This document shows positions 44,797-53,733 of a stretch of 64,000 nucleotides of DNA, one piece after another. Made by a program: the position numbers and the translations under genes. The notes beneath the pieces are model-generated. The model was not told the origin of the DNA, did not search any database, and saw nothing but the letters and a program-made list of their open reading frames with translations. The stretch covers positions 39,457-103,456 of the forward strand of contig JBGSPX010000038.1 in the NCBI GenBank assembly GCA_041738345.1. Reading direction: 5' to 3'. Numbering within the stretch: the stretch's first letter is position 1; the number at the start of each line of letters is the position of its first letter. The DNA comes from Proteocatella sp041738345. GTDB taxonomy: Bacteria > Bacillota > Clostridia > Peptostreptococcales > Filifactoraceae.

Positions 44797-45949
44797 AATT
44801 GCTCCTATCAGTTTTTCTAACTTTAATATTTTGTATATTTAAATCAGCTATATATTTATATATATTATATGACATAGCATCCATATCACTAAAATTTATT
44901 ATATTGATATCAATTAAGTTGTTTTTACAAAATTGCCTTAAAAAAGATATACATGCTTTTATTATTCTTACTGCTGGGACTTGAGGTATATCCTCATTAC
45001 TCAGATTCTCATCTACAATATTTGGCACTATATACATTAGGTCTCTTAATACATATGATTCAAACTCTGAAGTTCTAAAGTTTTTGTGATTCGATATCTT
45101 CTCAACAACTTCTGCTATCCAAAAGAAGTCTACATTTTTCATACAATATGTAGTAATTTCTACATTTTCTAGTGAGTTTTTACTTTGCTCTTCTAATGAT
45201 GCTTCTATTTTCTCTAGTTTTATTTCGTTATATTTGGATACTAAATCATTTGAAGGTCTTATTCCAAGGTCACTTATTAGTTTATTTGAGAAGTCTTTAT
45301 AAAATTTTACAGCTCCTGCTCTATCTTTATTTAGAGAATATGTATGAAGCGCTTTTACTGCGGTTTCTTCACTATATGGGTCAAGTTTAAATATTTCATT
45401 TACTATCCCTATGCTTTCTTCATATTTTTTAAGGCCTTCATATGCCTGTGCTAGTTTTTTAAATAGCTTTATCTTTTTATTTTCAAAATTATTTCTTTCA
45501 AAAAGTATTAGTTCATTAAAATCATCACAGTTATTAAAGTAATGTCCCTCAAAAAAATCTCCGCATAGAATACTTTTTATCTCTAAAAGTTTTTCAAGTT
45601 CATAATCTTTATTTGAATCAAATTTCAAAAGTTCTAATATGTCACATTTGAAGCTATATTTAGCATTTATGCCACAATAATCTTTATCTATATTTAAAAA
45701 ATGCTCACCTTTATCATCTTCCCCAATTAGTCTTTTAAGTAACCAAAAATTGTATCTGAGGTTGTATTTAGCTGCTTCTTCATTGCTATCTGGCCATAGA
45801 TAAGTAATAGCTTTTTCTCTGCTCATATTTTTATTTTCTTGCAGCATTAAAAGCGCTATAAGCGCAGCAGTTTTTGTTCCAACCTTATCTGTTATGTCAA
45901 AGTTCTTATATTCAAAATGTAATTTCCCTAGAAAAGATATTTTAAGCAT
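44780..45949 (-). CDS. BTAD-domain (SARP-like) transcriptional regulator
   Basis: The roughly 389-residue protein starts MLKISFLGKLHFEYKNFDI, the entry to an OmpR-like winged helix of SARP/AfsR-type activators, with TKTAALIALLMLQENKNMSREKAITYLW. The bacterial transcriptional activator (BTAD) TPR domain follows at about 100-245 (ELILFERNNFENKKIKLFKKLA and LDPYSEETAVKALHTY). Residues 260-389 have no recognised domain and could sense a ligand or a partner. AGGTGG before the ATG at 45949 decides the start. It probably regulates the membrane protein that overlaps it, and perhaps other genes of the island. Confidence 0.8.
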   Translation of the reverse strand: MLKISFLGKLHFEYKNFDITDKVGTKTAALIALLMLQENKNMSREKAITYLWPDSNEEAAKYNLRYNFWLLKRLIGEDDKGEHFLNIDKDYCGINAKYSFKCDILELLKFDSNKDYELEKLLEIKSILCGDFFEGHYFNNCDDFNELILFERNNFENKKIKLFKKLAQAYEGLKKYEESIGIVNEIFKLDPYSEETAVKALHTYSLNKDRAGAVKFYKDFSNKLISDLGIRPSNDLVSKYNEIKLEKIEASLEEQSKNSLENVEITTYCMKNVDFFWIAEVVEKISNHKNFRTSEFESYVLRDLMYIVPNIVDENLSNEDIPQVPAVRIIKACISFLRQFCKNNLIDINIINFSDMDAMSYNIYKYIADLNIQNIKVRKTDRSNYEFEK

Positions 45950-46036
45950 GTGTCCACCTATAATTCCATCATTTTGATTCACAAAGATATAAAATTCTAA
46001 TTATTTTTATTAACTATTTTTTGAATTATTGTTATT

Positions 46037-46050
46037 ATATCATATGATAT
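46037..46050. promoter_or_regulatory. 14-bp palindrome between divergent genes
   Basis: ATATCATATGATAT is a perfect palindrome lying between the BTAD gene and nhaC. A minus-strand TATAAT (46039-46034) overlaps it, so it could be an operator of the BTAD promoter. In AT-rich DNA some such palindromes arise by chance. Confidence 0.35.
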
Positions 46051-46174
46051 GAATAAAAGTTGTTAAGAAAAGTGTTGATTGAATAAATTTGTGTTTATCT
46101 ATGTTATACAAAAACCACATATTCGCAAACACTTTTTTCGTATAATAGAGAAAAATATCTAAAGGAGAACGAAT

Positions 46175-47608
46175 ATGGAACAAAATTTCAAAAAACCTTC
46201 ACTAGGGATATCCCTTGCAATTGTACTATTTCTATTTATAAGTTTTGCAGTACAAATAATCACTGTAGGTACGCCCGATGTACATATGACTTTGATTTTT
46301 GCATCAGTATTTGCAATAGTATTATTATGCGTATTTAACAAAACCCCACTTTCTTTGATTGAAGAAGGTATTATTCATGGTACCAGAATTGCCACAATAT
46401 CCATGATGATTCTTATGTTTATAGGGGTTATGATTCCTGCTTGGATTGCCGCAGGTACTATTCCATCACTTATTTATTATGGAGTTCAAATCATCTCCCC
46501 TTCTCTATTTCTTTTGACTGCAACGCTAGTCTGTTCCCTTTCATGTCTTGCTACTGGAACTTCATGGGGAACTGCGGCTACTTTTGGGGTTGCGCTTATG
46601 GGAATTGGTGGAGGACTGGGAGTTAATCCTGCGATGACTGCGGGTGCTGTTATCTCTGGTGCAATTTTTGGTGATAAGCTTTCTCCAATATCTGATACAG
46701 TTAATCTTTCTTCTGCATCATGTGAAGTGAATGTATTTGAACATATAAAAAGTGTTGCAGTAGCTACTGTTCCAGGATATATTATAACACTTGTCGCTTC
46801 TGTTTTTCTTGGAATGAGGTATGCTGATGGTCAAATAGGAGATCAGCAGATTGCTTCTCTACTTAATATTTTAAGCACTAACTTCAATGTAACTCCGCTA
46901 TATGCTATAATTAGTTTAATACCTATGATTCTAGTCGTAGTACTTGCACTAAGAAAGTTTAATGCGCTTGCAACTATTGTAATAAGCGCACTTGTAGGTA
47001 TGTTTATCGCTATGTTATTTCAAGGCTACAGCCTTATAGATATGATGAAATATATGAATTATGGTTATGTTATTGAAACCGGAAATTTTGATGTAGATAA
47101 GCTTCTAAATCGTGGGGGACTTCAGTCTATGATGTGGACGGTTTCTATAGGATATTTGGGACTTTCATATGGTGGAATTCTAGAAAAGACTGGAGTTTTG
47201 GACACACTGTTATTTAGTGCAAAAGCGTTTACAAGCAATGCTAGAAACCTTATTATAACTCAAATGCTTGCAGGCTTTGCCACAATTGCGGCTACTGCAA
47301 GTCCATATGTATGTATTTTAATTCCTGGAAGAATGTTTATAGCAGGATATGACAAACTTGGCATAAAACGTACGGTGGCTTCAAGAACTTTGGAGCATTC
47401 GGGGATATGTCTTGACCCTCTACTTCCATGGTCTCTTGGCGCAGTTTATTTTTCTGGGGTTTTAGGAGTAAGTCCACTTGAATATGCTCCATATGCAATA
47501 CTTTGTTGGACAGTGCCTATAATTGCACTTTTCTATGCAATTACTGGTATCTTTGTATGGAAGGAAGAACCTTCTTCTAAAATTACTGAAACTGAAAAGG
47601 AAGCATAG
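46175..47608 (+). CDS. nhaC: NhaC-family Na+/H+ antiporter-type transporter
   Basis: The 477-residue polytopic protein has about 11-12 hydrophobic segments and the NhaC signatures SLSCLATGTSWGTAATFGVAL and ISGAIFGDKLSPISDTVNLSS. Family members exchange Na+ for H+ or for organic acids such as malate and lactate. Followed by two amidohydrolases, it might instead carry their substrate or product. AAAGGAG precedes the ATG and a TATAAT lies at 46141-46146. Confidence 0.88.
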   Translation: MEQNFKKPSLGISLAIVLFLFISFAVQIITVGTPDVHMTLIFASVFAIVLLCVFNKTPLSLIEEGIIHGTRIATISMMILMFIGVMIPAWIAAGTIPSLIYYGVQIISPSLFLLTATLVCSLSCLATGTSWGTAATFGVALMGIGGGLGVNPAMTAGAVISGAIFGDKLSPISDTVNLSSASCEVNVFEHIKSVAVATVPGYIITLVASVFLGMRYADGQIGDQQIASLLNILSTNFNVTPLYAIISLIPMILVVVLALRKFNALATIVISALVGMFIAMLFQGYSLIDMMKYMNYGYVIETGNFDVDKLLNRGGLQSMMWTVSIGYLGLSYGGILEKTGVLDTLLFSAKAFTSNARNLIITQMLAGFATIAATASPYVCILIPGRMFIAGYDKLGIKRTVASRTLEHSGICLDPLLPWSLGAVYFSGVLGVSPLEYAPYAILCWTVPIIALFYAITGIFVWKEEPSSKITETEKEA

Positions 47609-47621
47609 ACGAGGTGAGCAA

Positions 47622-49244
47622 ATGAAGCTAGATTTATTACTAAAAAACGGAAATATATACACAATGGAACATGAGGGCAAAAAGGTTGAAGCTCTAGGTA
47701 TAAAGGACGGTAAGATAGTTTTTGCTGGAACTGATAAGGAGGCTGATGCTTTTGAATCTAGTAAGCTTGTAAATCTTGAAAAAAAAGCGGTAATTCCTGG
47801 TATGGCAGATTCTCATATGCATATGTATGCTTACTGTCAAAATCAAACTTTTGTTAATTTGGAAAATGTCAAAAGTATATATGAACTTATATGTATCATG
47901 CAAAATAAAGCTAAAACTCTGCCTAAGGGTAGCTGGATTAAAGGCGTTAATTTTGACCAAACAAAATTTGTAGAAAACCGCTTCCCAACAAGGCATGATT
48001 TGGATAAAATAAGTATTAACCACCCTATTGTTATAAAACGTTGTTGCCTTCATGCTGTAGTTGCTAATACGGCAGCGCTATCACTTGCAGGAGTCGGCGC
48101 TGGCTATAGTGCAGGTTCTGGTGGAATTGTTGAATTTGAAGAAAGTGGTCATCCTAATGGAATTTTAAAAGAACAGAGTACTAGAGTATTTGATGACATT
48201 ATGCCAGACCCACTTTTGGATGAAGCTGAAAAGAAAAAAATTATGCTTGAAGTTTTTAAAGATATGTCTTCTAAAGGTATTACTACAATTCACACATATG
48301 CAGCAAAAATTTGGCAATACAATGAAGATATAAACACTTATAAGGAACTTGATCGCTGCGGGGAACTTCCGGTAAGAGTTACAGTATATATGGATGAATT
48401 ATTTGAGCCAGAACAACTTAGCTCTAATCAAAAAAACGACCCATATAGACTTGCTCAACTTGGAGGATATAAGATTTTTTCTGATGGGTCTTTAGGCTCT
48501 AGGTCTGCGGCACTGTATGAACCTTATGACGATGCTCCTTATGAAAAAGGATTTGTTCTTTACTCTCAGGATGAATTTACTTCAAAGGTATTAAAGGCTT
48601 ACCAGCACGGGCTTCAACCTGCAATTCATGCAATTGGAGATCGTGCGCTTGATATGACCTTAACCGCAATTGAACAAACCCTTGAAATTTCAAGAAAAAA
48701 TGGAATGATGGAAAAGGAAATCTCTGAGCGTCTTCCATTTAGAATAATTCATGTTCAAATGATAAATCAGTCACTTTTAGATAGAATGAAAAAGATTCCG
48801 GTAGTTCTTGATATTCAGCCCGTATTCCTATGCACCGATTATCGCTGGGTTGAAGATAGAATTGGAAAGGAACGTGTTAAGAATGCCTATACTTGGAAAA
48901 CCTTTGTAGATGAAGGCCTTATCCAAACTGGTGGTTCTGATTGTCCTGTAGAAAGCTTTGATCCAATAACAGGTATATATGCAGCCGTAGCACGTGCAGA
49001 TAAAGACAGTTTACCTCTTGGAGGATATTATCCTAATGAAAAATTGTCTGTGTACGAGGCAATTGAAATTTTCACAAAAAATGTTCATTATGCTACAGGT
49101 CAGCAAGACGTTTTAGGAACCCTTGAAGTTGGTAAATTTGCTGATTTTGTAATACTTGATTCTAATCCGTTTGTAGCAAATGAATCTGATTTGAAAGATA
49201 TTAAAGTATCTCAAACTTATGTTGCAGGAAAAAGAGTATTCTAA
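47622..49244 (+). CDS. YtcJ-like amidohydrolase 1
   Basis: The 540-residue enzyme belongs to the Amidohydro_3 (YtcJ/LAF3) group of the metal-dependent amidohydrolases. The first metal site is HMHM in VIPGMADSHMHMYAY, later ligands are in HAIGDRALDMTLTA and HVQMINQ, and the Asp is in GGSDCPVESFDPITGIYAAV. These enzymes hydrolyse amides, often N-substituted formamides or amino-acid derivatives. GAGGTG precedes the ATG at 47622. It follows nhaC by 13 bases. Confidence 0.88.
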   Translation: MKLDLLLKNGNIYTMEHEGKKVEALGIKDGKIVFAGTDKEADAFESSKLVNLEKKAVIPGMADSHMHMYAYCQNQTFVNLENVKSIYELICIMQNKAKTLPKGSWIKGVNFDQTKFVENRFPTRHDLDKISINHPIVIKRCCLHAVVANTAALSLAGVGAGYSAGSGGIVEFEESGHPNGILKEQSTRVFDDIMPDPLLDEAEKKKIMLEVFKDMSSKGITTIHTYAAKIWQYNEDINTYKELDRCGELPVRVTVYMDELFEPEQLSSNQKNDPYRLAQLGGYKIFSDGSLGSRSAALYEPYDDAPYEKGFVLYSQDEFTSKVLKAYQHGLQPAIHAIGDRALDMTLTAIEQTLEISRKNGMMEKEISERLPFRIIHVQMINQSLLDRMKKIPVVLDIQPVFLCTDYRWVEDRIGKERVKNAYTWKTFVDEGLIQTGGSDCPVESFDPITGIYAAVARADKDSLPLGGYYPNEKLSVYEAIEIFTKNVHYATGQQDVLGTLEVGKFADFVILDSNPFVANESDLKDIKVSQTYVAGKRVF

Positions 49245-49283
49245 AGTTTAGTTTTACAATATGAAATGGCTGGAGGAAATAAA

Positions 49284-50834
49284 TTGAAAGCAGATATATT
49301 AATAAAAAATGCCAAGTGCCTTACTATGAAAGACGGTTTTATTGCAGACTGGATTGCTATAAACAGGAAAAAAATTCTTTCTTTAGGTCTTAGTGGAGAA
49401 GAACATAATCTTATTGGTAAAAATACAGTTGTAATTGATGCCCTAGGAAATTCTGTGCTTCCAGGATTTATTGACAGCCATTTCCATGTTGTTCAAACTG
49501 CTTTAAATGCAAAAAGTATGGATTTAAATAATGTTAAAAGTTTTGAGGATATAGGAAGTCATATTAATGAGGCGATTTCTAAAAATACAGCTAAAACTAT
49601 AACTGGTATAGGACTTCAAATCGAACAGCTTGCAGAAAAAACATTTCCTGATAGGCTTGTACTTGATAAATATTGTAGTAATGCGCCTGTTTGGATAAGC
49701 AGTTTGGATTATCAAGTCAGTATGCTAAATACTTATGGACTTTTATACTATAAAATTCCCTTTAATATGGAGGGCGTTGAAAAGGACAGCAATGATGTTG
49801 CTACTGGAATTATCCGTGGGAAAGCTAATGCAGTATTACGAAAAAGTATTTTGGATGCCATAACCGATAAATATCGAAAAGAAGTTGTATCTAATATTAT
49901 TCCATCTGTGCTTTCTACTGGTATTACTACGGTTAATGCTATGGAAGGCGGCTATATGTATAGTGATAAAGATGCGGATTTTATACTTGAATATGAAAAT
50001 GAATTTCCTGTAGACATGGTCTTATTTTACCAATCTTTAGACTTAGACAAAGTTAAGCGTCATAATCTAAACCGTGTTGGTGGGAGCCTTTATGTAGATG
50101 GTACTATGGGTGCTAGAACCGCAGCGCTTTCATTTGAATATGCAGATTGTCCAGGAACTATGGGTAGTCTTAGATATACTCAAAGCGAACTCAATGAATT
50201 TGTGGCTGAATGCTATAGAAATAAGCTTCAGTTATCGCTCTATACTATTGGCGATCGTGCTATAGGTTCTGCGCTTGCTGCTCATGAATATGCACTATAT
50301 CAAACTGGTATAACAGGGCTTCGTCATAGACTTGAACATGTTGAGCTTGCCACAACGGAACACATACAAAAAGCTAAAGAGCTTGGAATTATATTTTCTA
50401 TGAACCCAACTTATGAGACTTATTGGGGTGGCCCTAATAAAATGTATTATGAACGTTTAGGGGATAAATACGTTAGAACTAATATGTTTAGAGAAATAAT
50501 TGACCGTGGAGTGCTTCTTGTAGGTGGTTCTGATAGTGATATTACTGATTTTAATCCCCTTGTAGGTATATCCGCGGCTATAAATCATCCTGTTGAAACG
50601 CATAGAATAAGTGTATACGAAGCTTTAGAAATGTATACATCCAAATCTTCCTATGCTATATTTGAGGAAAATAACAAAGGTACTCTTGAATCTGGAAAAT
50701 TAGCAGATATTATTATTCTTGACCATGACATTCTTTCTGTCTCACATGATTTTATAGATAAAGTAAAGGTGCTTACCACTATTAAATCTGGAGATATTAT
50801 ATACAAGCGAGAAAACGAGGTACAAAATGGATAA
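49284..50834 (+). CDS. YtcJ-like amidohydrolase 2
   Basis: The roughly 516-residue protein is related in design to the preceding enzyme but clearly diverged. The metal motif is VLPGFIDSHFHVVQT, followed by YTIGDRAIGSALAAHEYAL, RLEHVELA and GGSDSDITDFNPLVGISAAI. TTG at 49284 is the probable start because GGAGG is 7-8 bases upstream; an in-frame ATG at 49266 has no such site. Its end overlaps galM by 8 bases. Two paralogous enzymes in one operon suggest two related substrates or successive steps. Confidence 0.85.
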   Translation: MKADILIKNAKCLTMKDGFIADWIAINRKKILSLGLSGEEHNLIGKNTVVIDALGNSVLPGFIDSHFHVVQTALNAKSMDLNNVKSFEDIGSHINEAISKNTAKTITGIGLQIEQLAEKTFPDRLVLDKYCSNAPVWISSLDYQVSMLNTYGLLYYKIPFNMEGVEKDSNDVATGIIRGKANAVLRKSILDAITDKYRKEVVSNIIPSVLSTGITTVNAMEGGYMYSDKDADFILEYENEFPVDMVLFYQSLDLDKVKRHNLNRVGGSLYVDGTMGARTAALSFEYADCPGTMGSLRYTQSELNEFVAECYRNKLQLSLYTIGDRAIGSALAAHEYALYQTGITGLRHRLEHVELATTEHIQKAKELGIIFSMNPTYETYWGGPNKMYYERLGDKYVRTNMFREIIDRGVLLVGGSDSDITDFNPLVGISAAINHPVETHRISVYEALEMYTSKSSYAIFEENNKGTLESGKLADIIILDHDILSVSHDFIDKVKVLTTIKSGDIIYKRENEVQNG

Positions 50835-51852
50835 AATACTTTTTGGAAAAACAAAGGATAATAAAGATGTATTTCTCTACAAATTATATGATAATCAAAA
50901 TCATATAAGCATCTTGAGCTACGGGGCTACTATACAGTCTCTAGCTATAAAAAATAATAATGATGAACTTGTAGATGTTGTTTTAGGGTTTGATAATTTA
51001 TCTCAATATGAACAGCTTGAAGATAGAACTTTTATGGGTGCAGTATGTGGTAGGTATGCCAATAGAATAGCATATGCTAGTTTTTATATAGATGGTAAAA
51101 AGTATAATCTATTAAAAAACAATAATGGAAATTGTCTTCATTCTGGAATTTCTGGTTTTGATAAAGAAGTTTTTGAAGTAGAAAGTTTCACTGATAATTC
51201 TATAACTTTAGCTGCAATATCTTTTGATGGTGCTGGCGGTTTCCCTGGCGATATAGCTTTAAAAGTAAAGTATACTTTCAAAGACACAATCTTGCTGATT
51301 GAATATTTTGCTACTACTACAAAACCTTGCCCTATCAACATAACTAATCATTCATATTTTAATCTTTTAGGAAAAGGCAATGTTTTATCTCATAAATTAA
51401 AGCTTAATAGTAATTATTATATGAATGTAGATGATAATGGTCTAGCAAATGGATTGATTTCAAAAACAATAGACTCTCCATTTGATTTTTCTAGTCCTAA
51501 AGAACTTTCGGGCGCTATAACTCATGTTCAAAAAAGCCAACCCTCTATAGCTGGAATAGATCATCATTTTTATGCAAATCTAGAAGCTTATGATTATAGA
51601 TATTTTGGGACACTATCTGCTCCAGATGATTCACTTTCTATGGATGTATATACAAATCAGTCTGGCGCTCAAATTTATACTGGGAATTTCATCCCAGATA
51701 CCGCTTCTAAGTCTGGAGAAATTTCAAAATTCAGTGGCATATGCATAGAGACACAGTCGGTTCCAAATGCTATGAGTTTCCCCTACCTGCCTTCGCCTAT
51801 ACTTAAAGATAATGAAACTTATTATCATAAAACAGCTTTTAAATTTTATTAG
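50827..51852 (+). CDS. galM: Aldose 1-epimerase
   Basis: The 341-residue mutarotase interconverts alpha and beta anomers of hexoses. GAVCGRYANRIAYASF, LHSGISGFDKEVF, the catalytic-region ITNHSYFNLLGKG and DHHFYAN are recognisable, and the C-terminal CIETQSVPNAMSFP is typical. Its overlap with the amidohydrolase gene places it in the same transcript, although no sugar gene accompanies it. Confidence 0.93.
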   Translation: MDKILFGKTKDNKDVFLYKLYDNQNHISILSYGATIQSLAIKNNNDELVDVVLGFDNLSQYEQLEDRTFMGAVCGRYANRIAYASFYIDGKKYNLLKNNNGNCLHSGISGFDKEVFEVESFTDNSITLAAISFDGAGGFPGDIALKVKYTFKDTILLIEYFATTTKPCPINITNHSYFNLLGKGNVLSHKLKLNSNYYMNVDDNGLANGLISKTIDSPFDFSSPKELSGAITHVQKSQPSIAGIDHHFYANLEAYDYRYFGTLSAPDDSLSMDVYTNQSGAQIYTGNFIPDTASKSGEISKFSGICIETQSVPNAMSFPYLPSPILKDNETYYHKTAFKFY

Positions 51853-51860
51853 CTTACAAA

Positions 51861-51896
51861 AAAACCTATCTAGTTATTTACTTGGATAGGTTTTCT
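51861..51896. terminator. Bidirectional terminator
   Basis: AAAACCTATC (51861-51870) and GATAGGTTTT (51885-51894) form a perfect 10-bp stem between galM and the convergent BlaR1-type gene, whose stop codon lies inside the loop. Confidence 0.8.
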
Positions 51897-53281
51897 GCAT
51901 TAAATTTCTGAACTGGCATATCTGTTAATAGTTTTATTTTTTCAGGACTTTCAGCATAGCTTCTAATATCAGTATCAAGTAGTTTTTCAGCGGCTTCTCT
52001 AGTATTCATAAATCCTACTTCACGATTTCCATCAGTAAGTATCGTTCTTACTCCGTCTGCATTATCTACTAGTGTAAGCAGTATAACTGCATTTTTAGCA
52101 AATGGATTAGCATTTAGAGCTTCTTTCTTTTCATACTGTTTTAGCAATTCATTTGAAACTGAATATGCAATTTCTATATTATATGGTCTATCACTAGTAT
52201 ATAACTTGAAATGATTATAACTAACACCTTCTGGTACATTTAGTAAACCTATAAGATTTCCAACTGCAGAATTATCTCCTATATATTTGGTTTGGGATTC
52301 CCACAAAATTTTACTGTAATCAGACTCCGTAGTCTCAGATTTAGTGTTAGTAGGATTAGCTACAAGAGCAATCCCAATTGCTATAACTAGTATTATATTT
52401 ACTGCTAATATTTTAAATTTAGGTTTTTTGTAGGTAAGAATATTTTTAATTCTTCCACTCACATTCCCTTCTCCAAATGCAATTGGACTTCCACTTAAAA
52501 TATGTTTTTCTGTCGCAAGTGATAACAGTGAACTCGCATAAGATTTCTTTGTCTCTAAATTCATTTCTTTTAGCACGCTTTCATCGCAGGAAAGCTCCAT
52601 ATCTGCACTCATCATCATAAATGCCAGCCACACAAAGGGATTGAACCAGTGTATTGAGAGCATTATAAATGCAAATGCTTTTATAATATGGTCTTTTCTT
52701 TTTATATGCGTTTTTTCATGCAAGAGTATGTTTTCTTGTTCTTCAAGACTTATTCCCGAAGGTAAATAAATCTTCGGTTTTAATATCCCAATCACAAACG
52801 GCGTTTTCAAATTAACGGCTTCAAATATATTATCATCTATTAGTGAAGCATTTTTGAGATGTTTTTTCAATTGAAATATGGAAATCACACTATATGAAAG
52901 TAATAATACAATTCCTAAAAGCCAGATATATGCTCCTATCTCTGTATATAACTGCCAAGGGTCTACACTTGCTGTAATATTTGGAGTAGTTATTATGTTT
53001 TTTGAAAGATTATCCGCAGACGATGTTATTCCGTTTATATTATTTACCTGAGAATATATTAAATCTTTTGATATCGGTTCGCCTCTTAGATTCCATGGAA
53101 TAAGGCTAAATGCGCTTTCAAAAGAAAATGGAACAGTAAGTCTAAATCCCACTACAGTCCATAATGCATAAGAAATTATCTTTGGAGATTTTTTTAGTAG
53201 CAATCTCACAAGTATTACAAATACTATAACATAACTTGCGGTGAGACTCATATTTAAAACTGAAAGAAATAAACTGCTCAT
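51878..53281 (-). CDS. BlaR1/MecR1-type M56 membrane metallopeptidase, DUF4825 tail
   Basis: The 467-residue protein has several N-terminal membrane helices and the cytoplasmic zinc motif HEKTH (residues 188-192) in NILLHEKTHIKRKDH, with ELSCDE further on. After a helix near residues 295-312 it carries an extracellular domain of about 150 residues that resembles DUF4825, not a penicillin-binding domain. So it should sense something other than beta-lactam and cleave the BlaI-type repressor encoded just upstream. Its start is 2 bases from that repressor's stop. Confidence 0.85.
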   Translation of the reverse strand: MSSLFLSVLNMSLTASYVIVFVILVRLLLKKSPKIISYALWTVVGFRLTVPFSFESAFSLIPWNLRGEPISKDLIYSQVNNINGITSSADNLSKNIITTPNITASVDPWQLYTEIGAYIWLLGIVLLLSYSVISIFQLKKHLKNASLIDDNIFEAVNLKTPFVIGILKPKIYLPSGISLEEQENILLHEKTHIKRKDHIIKAFAFIMLSIHWFNPFVWLAFMMMSADMELSCDESVLKEMNLETKKSYASSLLSLATEKHILSGSPIAFGEGNVSGRIKNILTYKKPKFKILAVNIILVIAIGIALVANPTNTKSETTESDYSKILWESQTKYIGDNSAVGNLIGLLNVPEGVSYNHFKLYTSDRPYNIEIAYSVSNELLKQYEKKEALNANPFAKNAVILLTLVDNADGVRTILTDGNREVGFMNTREAAEKLLDTDIRSYAESPEKIKLLTDMPVQKFNAENLSK

Positions 53282-53283
53282 AG

Positions 53284-53646
53284 CTACTCCTCTCTATAGT
53301 TATCAATCAGTGCTTTCAATTCCTCTGCCTGATTTTTACTTAATTTGTTTTTACCTATGAATGCGGTTAGAAATTTAGGTAACGACCCTCCAAAAGTATT
53401 TTCAACGAAATTTATGCTTTGGTTAGCATAATAATCGTTTTTTTTAATCAGTGATGACACTACTGAATTTTCATTTTGAAAAATAGCTTTTTCACATAAT
53501 TTTTTTAGTACGGTATAAGTTGTGGATTTTTTCCAGTTCATTTCTTTTTCACATAGTTTTACTAGTTCACCAGAACCTATTGGCTCATTTTGCCAAATCA
53601 ATTCTGCAAATTTTTCTTCGCTTTCTGTAAGTTGATATTCGTTCAC
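53284..53646 (-). CDS. BlaI/MecI/CopY-family repressor 1
   Basis: The 120-residue protein is a penicillinase-repressor-type winged helix: LTESEEKFAELIWQNEPIGS, NWKKSTTYTVLKKLCEKAIF and SVVSSLIKKNDYY. The C-terminal dimerisation region contains the site normally cut by the partner peptidase. The start is GTG at 53646 with AAGGAGG. It forms a two-gene unit with the M56 peptidase. A palindrome lies between its promoter boxes, indicating autorepression. Confidence 0.88.
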   Translation of the reverse strand: MNEYQLTESEEKFAELIWQNEPIGSGELVKLCEKEMNWKKSTTYTVLKKLCEKAIFQNENSVVSSLIKKNDYYANQSINFVENTFGGSLPKFLTAFIGKNKLSKNQAEELKALIDNYREE

Positions 53647-53687
53647 AAAAGCCTCCTTGGTCTATAAATTATCGACTCGATATATCT

Positions 53688-53716
53688 AGTCTATACCTTA
53701 TAGACCTATATGTCAA
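53688..53716 (-). promoter_or_regulatory. Promoter and operator of BlaI/BlaR module 1
   Basis: On the minus strand, TTGACA (53716-53711) and TAGACT (53693-53688) are 17 bp apart. GTCTATA-CCT-TATAGAC (53689-53705) is a perfect 7+7 palindrome lying in the spacer and -10 box, ideal for repression. Confidence 0.7.
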
Positions 53717-53733
53717 TTGTTTTTTATGAAATA

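Noticed and set aside
47694..48053. Leftward 119-codon frame in amidohydrolase 1
   Set aside because: It is an antisense frame over conserved amidohydrolase motifs with no start signal.
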